A DNA stretch of 64,000 nucleotides, from NCBI RefSeq assembly GCF_028657195.3, contig NZ_JANCPR020000024.1, forward strand, positions 1 to 64,000, given 5' to 3'. Positions 30,932-39,839 of the stretch are shown one piece after another. The notes beneath the pieces are model-generated. The model saw nothing but the letters and a program-made list of their open reading frames with translations, was not told the DNA's origin and made no database searches. Position numbers and translations under genes: made by a program. Positions within the stretch are counted from its first letter, which is position 1; the number at the start of each line of letters is the position of its first letter. The DNA is from Streptomyces iconiensis. GTDB lineage: Bacteria > Actinomycetota > Actinomycetes > Streptomycetales > Streptomycetaceae.

Positions 30932-33553
30932 TCAGGGTGCGAGCCGGTGCTCCTCTTGCCACCGCTTGCCGTCGAAGCGGTCGATCCAGAGCGTGCGGTC
31001 CTTCGCGTAGCCGTGCGCGTCGAAGGCGACGGTGCCGAGTTCGCCCTCAGCGCTGATCTTTCTGAGGTCCCTCGTGAGCGAGGCGCGCACCGCCTCGCTC
31101 GACGGCTGCCCCTTCTGCCGGGCCAGCGCGGCGGCCACGGCGAGTGCGGCATCGTGTTCGAGGGATGTGACCGCCTTCGCGCCGGGGGGCGAGGAACGGT
31201 AGCGCCGTATGCCCTTCAGCCCCGCTTCCCCTGGCCCTTCGGCCTTGTCCTTGGCCAGGTCGGGGTCACAGCCTGACGGCGATGCGAGCGGTACGAGAAC
31301 GGGGCCCCGGAACCCGGACCGCAGCAGGCCCTGCGCCGCGAACTCGCCGTCGTACGCGAGATACGGAAGGAGCACGGCGTCCGCATCGGCCTTCTTCACC
31401 TGCGAACGGAGGGAAAGCTCCTCCCCGGCCCCCGCGTCCTCGCCGGACACCGGGGCCTTTCCGCCCCCTTGGGACACCTCGTCGCGGAGCCGCTTCGCGA
31501 ACTCCTCGTGCAGTTGGTCATCGCCGATCAGCGGAGTACGCGCGCCGTGCGTCCGCCGCAGATACGTGACGAGCTGTGCGGCCACCCGCGCGGGGGAGGG
31601 CCGTAGCCGGAACGTGTGCTGTCCGGACGGCTCCAGGTCGCTGTCCTCACCGGGCTCGCCGCATGTGCTGATCGTGACGGGCTGCGCCTCTCCCGTGTCC
31701 GGATCGCCGAGATCGTCGCCGGGGTCGCCGGGGTCGTCGTCGGGGCCGGGGTAGTCGGGGTCGAGGACCCCGGGGGCGGCGCCGGACGTGTCACCGATGA
31801 CGGCCACGACATCGGGATACCGCCGCTTGATGCCGTCAAGGTCCATGGTGTCGCTGTCCACGGCGACCACATCGACGGCGGCCTTGAGCCCGAGGGACTT
31901 GCGGGCCTCGGCGAAGGCCCTCAGGACAGGCGCGGCGCTGGCACGGTTGATCGCGGAAGCGCTGGTGTAGACGACCGTGTACGCGCCCGACCGGCTCGAC
32001 GCGTCCGGGGCGTCCGACGTGCCGTCGCCGGGCGCGGGCTCCGGCGGGGTCGTGTCGAAGCCGGCGTGCGGCGCCTCCGACGGCACCGGCGGTTCGGCCC
32101 CGCCGCCGTCCTCACCGGCCCCGCCCCCCGAACCGTCGCCGAGCCCCACGCCGACGCCCACACCGGCCAGCAGGACCACACCCAGTCCGACGCCGACGAG
32201 CGTACGCACGGTGGACTTACGCGGCGGCCAGCCGGAGGGCGTCACCTCTTCCCCGGCCCCGGTCCCGGCTCCGGCCCCGGTCCCGACCCCGGCCTCGGAC
32301 CTGGACGCGGGCCTGGACGCGGGCTCCTTCTGGTCCCCGGAACCGTTCCGGGGACCGGATTCGGCCGAGCGCGCCCGCTGGGCGGAGGGCGAGGGCTTGG
32401 GGGAGGACGAGGACTTGGGTGAGGGCTTGGGTCTGGGGACGGGTGCGAGAACGGGCTCAGATCCGCGACCGGGCTTGGACGCGGGATCGGGTCCAGGCCC
32501 GTCCCCGGCGTCAACTCCTGCCTCTGGCCCGGGTTCAGGCCCCGGACCGGTATCGGGCCCCGGGCCGGCATCCGGCTCAGGCCCGGCATCGCGCCCGGGT
32601 ACACGCTCGGGCCGAGCCCCAGCCCCAGCGGTCTCCGTCCCGGCTGCCCCGCTGGTCCCTGTCCCGGCAGCCCCGGCAGCCCCCGTCCCGGGCCCGCCGC
32701 CCGGTCCCTCCACGCCCGCCCGCAGGGCGACAAGCCGTGCCTGCGCCTCCGCCGCGTCCGCCGGGCGGTCGTCCGGCGACTTGGCCATCAGGTCCAGGAC
32801 CAACTGGTCGACAGAGGCCGAGAGTTCTGGGCGTGCGCGGCTCGGGCGCAGTGGTACGTCGTTGAGGTGGTTGTACATCACGCCGGCCGCTGGACCGACG
32901 AACGGCGGGCGTCCGATGAGGAGTTCGTAGAGCACGCAGCCCAGCGCGTACAGGTCCTCGCGCCCGTCACCGGGTTCCATGCGGAAGCGTTCCGGTGCCA
33001 TGTAGAGCACGCTGCCCAGCGGCATGTGCCCCGTACGGGTCAGCTTCGACTCCGCCTCGACGGCCTCCTGGAACTTGGCGATGCCGAAGTCGAGCACGAC
33101 GGCCGTACCGTCGGGGCGTACGACGATGTTGGCGGGCTTGATGTCACGGTGCACGACGCCCGCTGTGTGAGCGGTACCGAGGGCCAGGCAGATCTGTGCG
33201 GCCCAGTCGAGGGCCTGGGCCGGCGGGGCGCGTCCGTCGTCGCGCAGCACCTGTTCCAGCGAGCGGCCGTCGATCAGTTCCATCACGAGGTAGGGGGTGC
33301 CGTCGTGTGCGCCGTGGTCGTGGATGACGGCGATGTGCGGGCTGTCCAGCGCCGCCGCCGCACGGGCCTCGCGCCGGAAGCGGCCCAGGAGTTCCGTACG
33401 TTCCTCGGCCTGGACATCGTCGGGCGGGGCGAAGAGCTTGAGGGCGACCTCGCGCCCCAGGTCGCGGTCGCGCGCCCGCCAGACCTCGCCCATGCCGCCG
33501 GCGCCGAGCTTCTCCACCAGCTCGTAACGCCCGCTCAGCACCCGCCCCCGCAC
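30932..33553 (-). CDS. transmembrane Ser/Thr kinase with C-terminal ligand-binding sensor
   Basis: An 873-residue PknB-type kinase. The kinase domain spans about 8-270: glycine loop GAGGMGEVW (18-26), Lys39, catalytic HRDIKPAN (Asp137, Asn142) and DFG (155-157). A linker of about 160 residues is almost all Gly/Pro/Ala/Asp/Ser repeats. One membrane helix (LVGVGLGVVLLAGVGVGVGLG) leads to an extracellular domain of about 380 residues resembling periplasmic branched-chain amino-acid binding proteins (VVAVIGDTSGAAPG, PLIGDDQLHEEFAKRL, RGPVLVPLASPSG). This suggests direct coupling of an extracellular ligand to phosphorylation in the cytoplasm. GTG 33553 places the glycine loop at the usual distance. 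Its N-terminus is the intact counterpart of the relic at 4592-4750. Confidence 0.9.
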   Translation of the reverse strand: MRGRVLSGRYELVEKLGAGGMGEVWRARDRDLGREVALKLFAPPDDVQAEERTELLGRFRREARAAAALDSPHIAVIHDHGAHDGTPYLVMELIDGRSLEQVLRDDGRAPPAQALDWAAQICLALGTAHTAGVVHRDIKPANIVVRPDGTAVVLDFGIAKFQEAVEAESKLTRTGHMPLGSVLYMAPERFRMEPGDGREDLYALGCVLYELLIGRPPFVGPAAGVMYNHLNDVPLRPSRARPELSASVDQLVLDLMAKSPDDRPADAAEAQARLVALRAGVEGPGGGPGTGAAGAAGTGTSGAAGTETAGAGARPERVPGRDAGPEPDAGPGPDTGPGPEPGPEAGVDAGDGPGPDPASKPGRGSEPVLAPVPRPKPSPKSSSSPKPSPSAQRARSAESGPRNGSGDQKEPASRPASRSEAGVGTGAGAGTGAGEEVTPSGWPPRKSTVRTLVGVGLGVVLLAGVGVGVGLGDGSGGGAGEDGGGAEPPVPSEAPHAGFDTTPPEPAPGDGTSDAPDASSRSGAYTVVYTSASAINRASAAPVLRAFAEARKSLGLKAAVDVVAVDSDTMDLDGIKRRYPDVVAVIGDTSGAAPGVLDPDYPGPDDDPGDPGDDLGDPDTGEAQPVTISTCGEPGEDSDLEPSGQHTFRLRPSPARVAAQLVTYLRRTHGARTPLIGDDQLHEEFAKRLRDEVSQGGGKAPVSGEDAGAGEELSLRSQVKKADADAVLLPYLAYDGEFAAQGLLRSGFRGPVLVPLASPSGCDPDLAKDKAEGPGEAGLKGIRRYRSSPPGAKAVTSLEHDAALAVAAALARQKGQPSSEAVRASLTRDLRKISAEGELGTVAFDAHGYAKDRTLWIDRFDGKRWQEEHRLAP

Positions 33554-33668
33554 GGCACACCCACCCCCCCCCGTAACCCGAACTGACGTGCAAGCGGCCG
33601 AGGTTAGCAGCCGTTGATCCCGCCGCTCCCGGGGCCGGGGCGCGGGCCCGTATGTAGCGGGTCCGGTG

Positions 33669-33911
33669 TCAGCGCTGGTCGTCGGGCGCGTCGGTCCGCC
33701 GTCCCTCGGGGGTGTAGAGCAGGAGGAACGAGCAGAGGCCCGCGCCTCCCGCGACGACGCAGACGGCGTCCGTGACGGAGGTGCCGAACATCTCCATCAG
33801 CCCCCTGTCACCCGTCGCGAGGGCGAAGGACTGACCTGCCACGACCACACAGCCGCCGAGGAGGAAGGCGGCGAGGAGGACGCGGGTCGCGGTGAGGAGG
33901 AAGGCGTGCAT
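33669..33911 (-). CDS. small two-helix membrane protein at end of acid-sugar operon
   Basis: An 80-residue protein with two hydrophobic segments (LLTATRVLLAAFLLGGCVVVAG and VTDAVCVVAGGAGLCSFLLLY) and a charged C-terminus. ATG 33911 follows AAGGAGAAC. It lies 67 bases after the TRAP-like permease and is probably the last gene of that operon. TRAP systems need a small membrane subunit (DctQ, usually four helices); this could be a reduced equivalent, but no sequence motif supports that. Confidence 0.6.
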   Translation of the reverse strand: MHAFLLTATRVLLAAFLLGGCVVVAGQSFALATGDRGLMEMFGTSVTDAVCVVAGGAGLCSFLLLYTPEGRRTDAPDDQR

Positions 33912-33978
33912 GGTCGTTCTCCTTGACGGGCTGGGGGCACGGGCCCTGCGCGGGCCCCGGCTCTCGTGGGCAGAGGAC

Positions 33979-35328
33979 TCACCCGGGGATCCAGACGGCG
34001 CCGACCGCGAGGAGTACGCCGATGACGTAGGACGGCACGAGGTAGTACAGGGCGACGGGCAGGAAGATGCGGGCCGGGTTGATGTCGGCGATCCCGGCCG
34101 CGACGTACAAGGGCGCGGCGCCCGGCGGCGAACACCCCTCCGACGAGGCCCAGACGATGATCGCGGCGAACGCGACGTGTGCGGGTACACCCGTGGCGAT
34201 CAGTGCGGCGAAGGCGACGGGGCCGACGGCGGCAAGCGTGGAGGTGGTGTTGAGCGGGCCCGCCACGACGACCACGATCAGGCCCACGACAAGCGCGGCC
34301 ACCAGTGGCGGCACGCTTTCCAAGCCCCGTAGGTAGGGCGCGAGTTGGTCGCCGAGCCGCAGCCGGTCCAGTACCTCGGAGGCCGCGAACGCCGACACCA
34401 TGGTCACACCGACGAGACCGAGCTTGGGGGCGATCTGTCCCAGCAGCTCCCACCACGCGCCGGGGCCGCGCGGCAGCGCCTTCCGTTCGACGAGGAGCCC
34501 CGCGGCGAGCATCACCACGGGCAGCCACACCAGCAGCGGCACGGCGTCCGTGACATCGAGGCCGCCGAGCCGGCCGGTCGCCCACTCCTTGCCTGGCGAG
34601 GTCGTCAGCAGGATCGGCACGGCGATCGCGGCGAGTACCAGAAGCGCGGTCCAGCCCGCACCGAACGACTCGCGCAGCGGTCGGATGTCCTCGGGCGCCA
34701 TGGTGCCCACGCCGCGCCACCGGACGATCGCGTACGCGATGAGCAGCCGCAGCGCGACCATCCAGGCACCGGTCACGAAGAGCGTCCCGACGACGTCCTG
34801 CGAGGTGAGGACGGGCACCACCGTCGGCGCCGCCAGCAGCACGAAGAACGCGCCACTGAACGGGAAGGTCGCGCCGACGCCCGCGTTGCCCGACAGCACG
34901 AGCGCCGCCGTCTCGCCGCTGGCGCGGGACCGCTTCATCCAGGGGATCGCGAGCGACCCGACGGTGGCCACGATCGCCGCGCCGTTGTGCGCGACAGCGC
35001 CGAACAGCCCGGAGGCCACGGTCGCCGCGTACGCAGAACCGCCCCTGCGGCGGCCGAGGAGCGAACTGAGGATGTCGATCAGGCGGGGCACGAGGCCGGT
35101 TCTCGTGAGCAGTTCGCTGACGAAGACGAAGCCCAGCGCGGCGAACGTGATCTCGGACTTCATGCCCTCGACCAGGCTTTCCCAGCCCACCTGCAGCGCG
35201 TCCGTACCGGCGAAGGCGGCGCTGGCGGCGAAGCCGACGAGCATCGCCTCGCCGATGTTCCGCTTGAACAGCACGTTCCATACGACGATGGCCGCGATGA
35301 AAGCCACCAGGGCGAGGATGGCGTTCAC
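33979..35328 (-). CDS. TRAP-like large permease (DctM-type)
   Basis: A 449-residue membrane protein with about 12 hydrophobic segments. The repeated motifs SGLFGAVAHNGAAIVATVGSLAIPWMKRSR and ATGVPAHVAFAAIIVWASSEGCSPPGAAP resemble the two inverted halves of TRAP DctM subunits and related ion-transporter-superfamily carriers. GTG 35328 overlaps the upstream aldolase-fusion gene by four bases, so the carrier is translated with the catabolic enzymes and probably imports the acid sugar or a precursor. No separate DctP binding protein is present in the operon. Confidence 0.75.
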   Translation of the reverse strand: MNAILALVAFIAAIVVWNVLFKRNIGEAMLVGFAASAAFAGTDALQVGWESLVEGMKSEITFAALGFVFVSELLTRTGLVPRLIDILSSLLGRRRGGSAYAATVASGLFGAVAHNGAAIVATVGSLAIPWMKRSRASGETAALVLSGNAGVGATFPFSGAFFVLLAAPTVVPVLTSQDVVGTLFVTGAWMVALRLLIAYAIVRWRGVGTMAPEDIRPLRESFGAGWTALLVLAAIAVPILLTTSPGKEWATGRLGGLDVTDAVPLLVWLPVVMLAAGLLVERKALPRGPGAWWELLGQIAPKLGLVGVTMVSAFAASEVLDRLRLGDQLAPYLRGLESVPPLVAALVVGLIVVVVAGPLNTTSTLAAVGPVAFAALIATGVPAHVAFAAIIVWASSEGCSPPGAAPLYVAAGIADINPARIFLPVALYYLVPSYVIGVLLAVGAVWIPG

Positions 35329-36794
35329 GGCCGTGTGCCCTGGACGCCATGGGTACCCCGAGTGCTCCGGGCCGCTTCCAGCCCGGCGGCGCGGTAGGCG
35401 TCCAGCGCCGGAGCACCGGTCAGACACCGGAGCAACGCGACCGCCTCCGGCATGTCCCGCGCCCCGCTCCCGAGCGCGACGGACAGCTCCGTGAAGTGCT
35501 GTACGTCGTCCGGCAGCGGCCCCGCGATGGTCGCGCCGGGCACGAAGAGCAGCTCGCTCATCTGCTGCACGGCCAGGTCGGCGCGACCGTCGGTCACCGC
35601 GAGCGCCGTGAACCCCTTTTCGACCACGGTCGCCCGGGAGTTGACCTTCTCGGCGATCCCCAGCCGCTCCAGCAGCGCGGCGAAGGCCACGCCACTCGCG
35701 CCCGTACGCGAGTACGCCACGGAACGGGCCGAGGTCAGCGCCCGTATCAGCGCTCCCGTGCTGCCGATGTCGGGCACCTCGGCGCCGGGCGCCACGGCGA
35801 CGCCCATGCCCACCCGCGCGAGCGGGCGCAGCGAACCGGCATCCAGGACACCGGAGGCCGCCAGCTTCTCCAGGGCTCCGCTCACCCCGACCATGACGTC
35901 GGGCCGTGCGCCCTCGGCGACCTTCCGCAGGAGGACGTTGGTGGGCTCGTAGACCCCGTCGACGGCGATGCCGGTGTCCTCGGTGAAGGGGCCGAGGACG
36001 CTGTCGTCCAGCGCCTTCTTGATCGCCAGCGCGCTGAACAGCGTGACGCGGCGCGGCACTTCGGCCGCGAGCGCTGGGGTGGGGCTCTGTGCGGGTGCGG
36101 GTGCGGGTGCGGGTGCGGGGTCGGGTGCGGGGATGGGTGCGGGTGCGGGCACGGGGGCGCGGGCAGGAGCGAGGGCCGCACGCTGCTCCCCGTTGAGCTG
36201 CCCGAAGTCCGAGCCCCGCAGCAGCAGGAAGATCCTGGCCGTCTGCTCCAGCTCCTCGCAGCCCTCCAGCGCCGCTTCGAGGGTGGGAGCGGCCACCACG
36301 GGGCCGTGATGCCGCAGCAGCAGCGCCGCGTGCGCGCGTGCCTTCTGCTCGGCGACGGTGGACAGTTCCGTGTCCCCGGGGGCGAAGTACGGCAGCAGCG
36401 GGAGTCCGCCGAAGCGCATCGCGTAGTAGGCGGTGAGCGGGGGCAGCGCGTCGTCCGGGTCGAGTCCGTTGAGACAGGAGACGGCGGCGGCGTGCGGGGA
36501 GTGCGTGTGGACGACGGCGCGCGCTGTGGGGCGCGCACGGAGCACGGCCGCGTGCAGGAAGGCTTCCTTGGAGGGCGGGGGCCCGTCCACGTGGCGGCCG
36601 TCGGCGTCGATGACGGACAGCTCTTCCGGTTCCACGGTCGCGAGCCGCGCGCCGGTCGGGGTGACGAGGATCAGGCCGTCTTCCGCGCGCACCGACACAT
36701 TGCCGGTGCGGCCGTGGACGAGCGAACGGGCGGACAGGGCGCGTGCGGTGGCCACGAGCGCTTCGCGTTCCGGTGCGTGCGTGCGTGGGGTCAT
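35325..36794 (-). CDS. fusion: OtnC-like class II aldolase/decarboxylase + solute-binding-type domain
   Basis: A 489-residue two-domain protein. Residues about 1-215 form a class II aldolase domain with the metal site HTHSPHAAA and LLRHHGPVVAAPT and the catalytic-region glutamate in PPSKEAFLHA; it matches 3-oxo-tetronate 4-phosphate decarboxylases (OtnC), which give dihydroxyacetone phosphate and CO2. A Pro-Ala repeat linker (about 212-245) joins it to a ModA/SBP_bac_11-like domain (VTLFSALAIKKALDDSVLGPF, RPDVMVGVSGALEKLAASGV, GASGVAFAALLERLGI). That domain is normally secreted, yet no signal peptide exists here, so it must be cytoplasmic. It may bind substrate or an effector. Start ATG 36794 overlaps the kinase gene stop; the end overlaps the permease gene start. 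Confidence 0.85.
   Translation of the reverse strand: MTPRTHAPEREALVATARALSARSLVHGRTGNVSVRAEDGLILVTPTGARLATVEPEELSVIDADGRHVDGPPPSKEAFLHAAVLRARPTARAVVHTHSPHAAAVSCLNGLDPDDALPPLTAYYAMRFGGLPLLPYFAPGDTELSTVAEQKARAHAALLLRHHGPVVAAPTLEAALEGCEELEQTARIFLLLRGSDFGQLNGEQRAALAPARAPVPAPAPIPAPDPAPAPAPAPAQSPTPALAAEVPRRVTLFSALAIKKALDDSVLGPFTEDTGIAVDGVYEPTNVLLRKVAEGARPDVMVGVSGALEKLAASGVLDAGSLRPLARVGMGVAVAPGAEVPDIGSTGALIRALTSARSVAYSRTGASGVAFAALLERLGIAEKVNSRATVVEKGFTALAVTDGRADLAVQQMSELLFVPGATIAGPLPDDVQHFTELSVALGSGARDMPEAVALLRCLTGAPALDAYRAAGLEAARSTRGTHGVQGTRP
36090..36117. repeat. GCGGGT hexamer repeat coding the Pro-Ala linker
   Basis: At least four perfect hexamers GCGGGT plus imperfect copies to about 36165. 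On the coding strand they give alternating Pro-Ala, the linker between the aldolase and the binding domain. Confidence 0.85.
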
Positions 36795-38410
36795 GGACGG
36801 TCTCCTTCGTGGGAGCTGCGGGTGGAGGCGCCGGGGGAGTCGGTGGGCCGGTCACCGGACGAGTCGCCGGACGAGTCGCCGGACGAGTCGCCGGGCGGGT
36901 CGGCTGCGGTGCCGGAAGGGGAGGCGCCAGTGAGGCCGGTGGCCGAGTCGGAGGGCCGGCCGACCGTTGGGCCGGAGCCGGAGCCGGAGCCGGAGCCGGG
37001 ACCGGAGTCGGCGGTGGGGGCGGGGCCGGAGTCGCGGTGTGCATGGCCGCCGGGGGAGCTGGCCCGGGCCAGCAGATCGGGCGCGCCGAAGTTCCCCGAC
37101 TTGAGGAGCAGCGCGACCCGCGGCCCCGGTACGGGATGGAGCCACGGCACCCCGGGCGCCGCCGGCGGGCCGACCCAGCCGCCCGCGATGCCCAGCGCGG
37201 TCACCACGGCGCCCGAGGTCTCGCCGCCCGCCGCGATCAGCCGCCGCACGCCGCGTTCCACGAGCCCGGAGGCGATGAGACCCGTGGCCTCCTCCAGTAC
37301 GGCCGCCGCGCGCGCCGCGCCCAAAGCGCGCTGGACTGCGCGCAGTTGGCCCGGGGGTGCCGAGGAGTAGAGGACCGGAGCCGGGCCGCCGGGCGGCAGC
37401 GAGTCGTACCAGGCGAGCGCCCCCGAGGCCAGGGCCGCCGGATCCGGCTCAGCCACCGGGTCGAGCCGGTGGGCCGGTCTGCCGTGGTCGAGCAGCACGC
37501 CGAGTTGTTCGAGGGTGCGCGCCGAACAGCTTCCCGACAGCACGGCGGCCGGTGCTGGCAGCACCGCGGCACCGCGCCCGGACGGCACGGCCGCACCGCG
37601 CCCGGACGGTCCCGCTGCCGCGGCGTCCGGGTGTCCGTGCTCCTCCGCGGGCCGGTGTGCGGCGTCGCGCGGAGCCAGCGCGTGCGCGAGACCGCCGGCC
37701 AGCCCGGCCGCACCGGCCGTCAGCTGTGCGTCGGCCGCCGCGTCGCCGAGGGTGCGCAGGTCGCCGTCGTCGAGCGCGTCGGCGACGAGGTAACGGACCC
37801 CGCGCGCCCCGGCGTCCGCGACGGCGGCGCGCACTGCCGCCGCACCCGCGCGGACGGTGTCCCACCTGATCAGCTCGACCGGCCGTTCCGTCTGGCCCCG
37901 CAGCAGCCGAGGCACGGAGGAGTCGGTCATCGGCGTCACCGGGTGGTGCCGCATGTGCGACTCCGCGAGCGGCACACCGTCGACGAACAGGCACCCCTGG
38001 TACTGGGTACGCAGATGCCCCGGCGAACTGGGCGTCAGCAGTACGGGGTTGGTCGGCGGCCCTGCGGCGAGCACGTCGTCGAGTGCGTCGAGTACGGGGC
38101 CGATGTTCCCGTCGGACGTGGAGTCGAACGTGGAGCAGAACTTCAGGTAGAGCCGTGTGGCACCGTGCCGCCGCAGCCACCGCGCCGCCTCCAGGGACCG
38201 TGCGACGGCCTCGGAGGCGGGCAGCATCCGGCTCTTCAGCGCGACCACCACGGCCTCGCCGCCGTCCGGCGGGGGGACGGCACCGTCGGGCACCCCTTCG
38301 GTCACCCCCTCGGGCACCCCGAAGTACAGCAGGGTGCGCATGCCCGCCTGGCGGAAGGCCAGGGACACGTCCGTCGCGCCCGTGACGTCGTCGGCGATGA
38401 CGCCGATCAT
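36791..38410 (-). CDS. four-carbon acid sugar kinase (DUF1537, OtnK-like)
   Basis: A 539-residue kinase phosphorylating a four-carbon acid sugar such as 3-oxo-tetronate at C4. IGVIADDVTGATDVSLAFRQ (2-21) is the DUF1537 N-terminal signature, YLKFCSTFDSTSDGNIGPV binds the acid sugar, and AGGETSGAVVTALGI near residue 410 is the C-terminal nucleotide-binding signature. Family members are about 420 residues; the excess is an internal GRGAAVPSGRGAAV repeat and a C-terminal Ser/Gly/Asp tail of about 90 residues encoded by short tandem repeats. The start overlaps the racemase-like gene stop by four bases. Confidence 0.9.
   Translation of the reverse strand: MIGVIADDVTGATDVSLAFRQAGMRTLLYFGVPEGVTEGVPDGAVPPPDGGEAVVVALKSRMLPASEAVARSLEAARWLRRHGATRLYLKFCSTFDSTSDGNIGPVLDALDDVLAAGPPTNPVLLTPSSPGHLRTQYQGCLFVDGVPLAESHMRHHPVTPMTDSSVPRLLRGQTERPVELIRWDTVRAGAAAVRAAVADAGARGVRYLVADALDDGDLRTLGDAAADAQLTAGAAGLAGGLAHALAPRDAAHRPAEEHGHPDAAAAGPSGRGAAVPSGRGAAVLPAPAAVLSGSCSARTLEQLGVLLDHGRPAHRLDPVAEPDPAALASGALAWYDSLPPGGPAPVLYSSAPPGQLRAVQRALGAARAAAVLEEATGLIASGLVERGVRRLIAAGGETSGAVVTALGIAGGWVGPPAAPGVPWLHPVPGPRVALLLKSGNFGAPDLLARASSPGGHAHRDSGPAPTADSGPGSGSGSGSGPTVGRPSDSATGLTGASPSGTAADPPGDSSGDSSGDSSGDRPTDSPGASTRSSHEGDRP
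36858..36893. repeat. 12-bp tandem repeat (x3) in the acid-sugar kinase tail
   Basis: Three perfect copies of GACGAGTCGCCG, coding Gly-Asp-Ser-Ser on the minus strand. A second array of GAGCCG hexamers nearby (about 36975-36998) codes Gly-Ser. Confidence 0.9.
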
Positions 38411-39045
38411 GAGGAACTTCCCTCCGCCAGAGCCGACTTCAGGGCCCTGGCCGCCGCCTGCGGTCCGGAGTGCACGGGCAGGCCCAGCCCTGCGGCCAGC
38501 TCCTCCGTGTGGGGTGCGAGCGAGTACTGGGCCAGCAGCACGGCGTCGACCTCGTCCGCGTACGCCCGTGCCGCGTCGAGCGGCGGACCGGTGGCCACGG
38601 CTCCGACGGCCTCCGTGGCCGCACCTGCCGCACGCGCCGCCGCCGTGAACCTGGCGAGGGAATCCTCCAGTGCCGCCTCGAACGAGGCAAGGACCAGGAC
38701 CCGCCGGTGGCCGCCGGACAGGGCCGCTTCGAAGGCGGCCGTATCGGGGGCCAGTACGGGCACGCGTGCCCGTACGCGCGTGACGAGAGGCCCGTACAGC
38801 GAGCAGGTGAGCAGCACGCCCCGCGCTCCGCCCGCGACGGCGTACGCGATCAACCGCCGCATCCGTGTGGCGAGTTCGGGTACGACGCCGCCGCGTGCCG
38901 CGGCGTCGGCGAGCAGCGTGTCGTCGAGCAGGTTCCAGGGCCGTGCCGCGGGGAACTCGGCGGCGAGCCCCGCGACGGCCGGGCCGATGGCGGCCGGTGT
39001 GGCGCTGATCAGCGCGATACGGGGAGCGGAAGCCGGTGCGTTCAC
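38407..39045 (-). CDS. Asp/Glu/hydantoin racemase-family protein
   Basis: A 212-residue cytoplasmic protein of the aspartate/glutamate racemase superfamily. PRIALISATPAAIGPAV opens the fold; the cysteine in GVLLTCSLYGPLV (about residue 81) matches the first catalytic cysteine, while the usual second cysteine position reads DAVLLAQYSLAP, with Gln-Tyr in place of Cys. Such single-cysteine members occur beside acid-sugar catabolic genes and their reactions are mostly undefined. GTG 39045 overlaps the isomerase gene stop by four bases. Its place between isomerase and kinase suggests a role in substrate epimerisation. Confidence 0.7.
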   Translation of the reverse strand: MNAPASAPRIALISATPAAIGPAVAGLAAEFPAARPWNLLDDTLLADAAARGGVVPELATRMRRLIAYAVAGGARGVLLTCSLYGPLVTRVRARVPVLAPDTAAFEAALSGGHRRVLVLASFEAALEDSLARFTAAARAAGAATEAVGAVATGPPLDAARAYADEVDAVLLAQYSLAPHTEELAAGLGLPVHSGPQAAARALKSALAEGSSS

Positions 39046-39839
39046 CCGGCCACCTCCGTGACCCAGCCGAGCCCGGACACCGTGCCGGCCGCCGGCCGGT
39101 ACTCGCAGCCGAGCCAGCCGGAGTACCCGGCGGCGCGCAGCATGCCGAAGACGGACGGCCAGGAGACCTCCCCGGTCCCCGGTTCGCTCCGGTGCGGCGG
39201 ATCGGCGATCTGGAGGTGCGCGGCGTAGGGCAGGTAGTGGGGCAGCGTCCCGTCGAGAGCGCCCTCGGTGATCCGTGCGTGGTACAGGTCCAGCAGCAGC
39301 GCCACGCGGTCCTGCCCCACGGCCTCGGCCACGGCTGCGGCCTGTGCCTGGGTCTCCAGGAAGTAGCCGGGCGCGTCCCCCGCGTTCTGCGCCTCCAGCA
39401 GGAGCCGCACGCCGGTGTCCCGCGCGCGTTCGGCGGCCCAGGCGATGTTCGTGGCGTACGTGGCTGCCGCGCGCTCGCGGCTCACCTCCGGCGGCCGGAT
39501 TCCGGCCAGTACGTGCAGGAAGCCCGCGCCCAGCCCGGCGGCGTACTCCAGCCCGCGCTCGATCCCCTCGCGGAATCCGGTGGTTCCGCCGGGCAGGCAC
39601 GCGCATCCGGCGCGCTCCGGCGAACCGGGTGCCCCGGCGGGCGAGTTGATCAGTATCTGGCGCAGCCCCGCGTCCGCCAGCAACGCGCGCAGGCGGGACA
39701 CCGGGTACGGGTAGGGCGCCGCGTACTCGACGCCGGTGAAGCCCGCCTCGGCCGCGGCCTCGAAGCGCCGCTCGAAGGGCAGCTCGGTGAACAGCCACTT
39801 GAGGTTGGCGGCCAGCGGGGGCCCGTCGGGTATCCGCAT
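39042..39839 (-). CDS. hydroxypyruvate isomerase-family protein (OtnI-like)
   Basis: A 265-residue TIM-barrel isomerase of the Hyi/OtnI family, proposed to convert 2-oxo-tetronate to 3-oxo-tetronate. AANLKWLFTELPFERRFEAAAEAGFTGVEY (9-38) is the family N-terminus; LLLEAQNAGDAPGYFL and LLLDLYHARITEG carry the metal-binding glutamate, aspartate and histidine. ATG 39839 overlaps the dehydrogenase stop by one base (TGATG), indicating translational coupling. Confidence 0.88.
   Translation of the reverse strand: MRIPDGPPLAANLKWLFTELPFERRFEAAAEAGFTGVEYAAPYPYPVSRLRALLADAGLRQILINSPAGAPGSPERAGCACLPGGTTGFREGIERGLEYAAGLGAGFLHVLAGIRPPEVSRERAAATYATNIAWAAERARDTGVRLLLEAQNAGDAPGYFLETQAQAAAVAEAVGQDRVALLLDLYHARITEGALDGTLPHYLPYAAHLQIADPPHRSEPGTGEVSWPSVFGMLRAAGYSGWLGCEYRPAAGTVSGLGWVTEVAG

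Noticed and set aside
33979..37044. A single 1021-residue protein spanning permease and upstream genes
   Set aside because: The upstream part of the frame is a low-complexity shadow of the aldolase and kinase genes. The permease starts at 35328 with a GTGA overlap.
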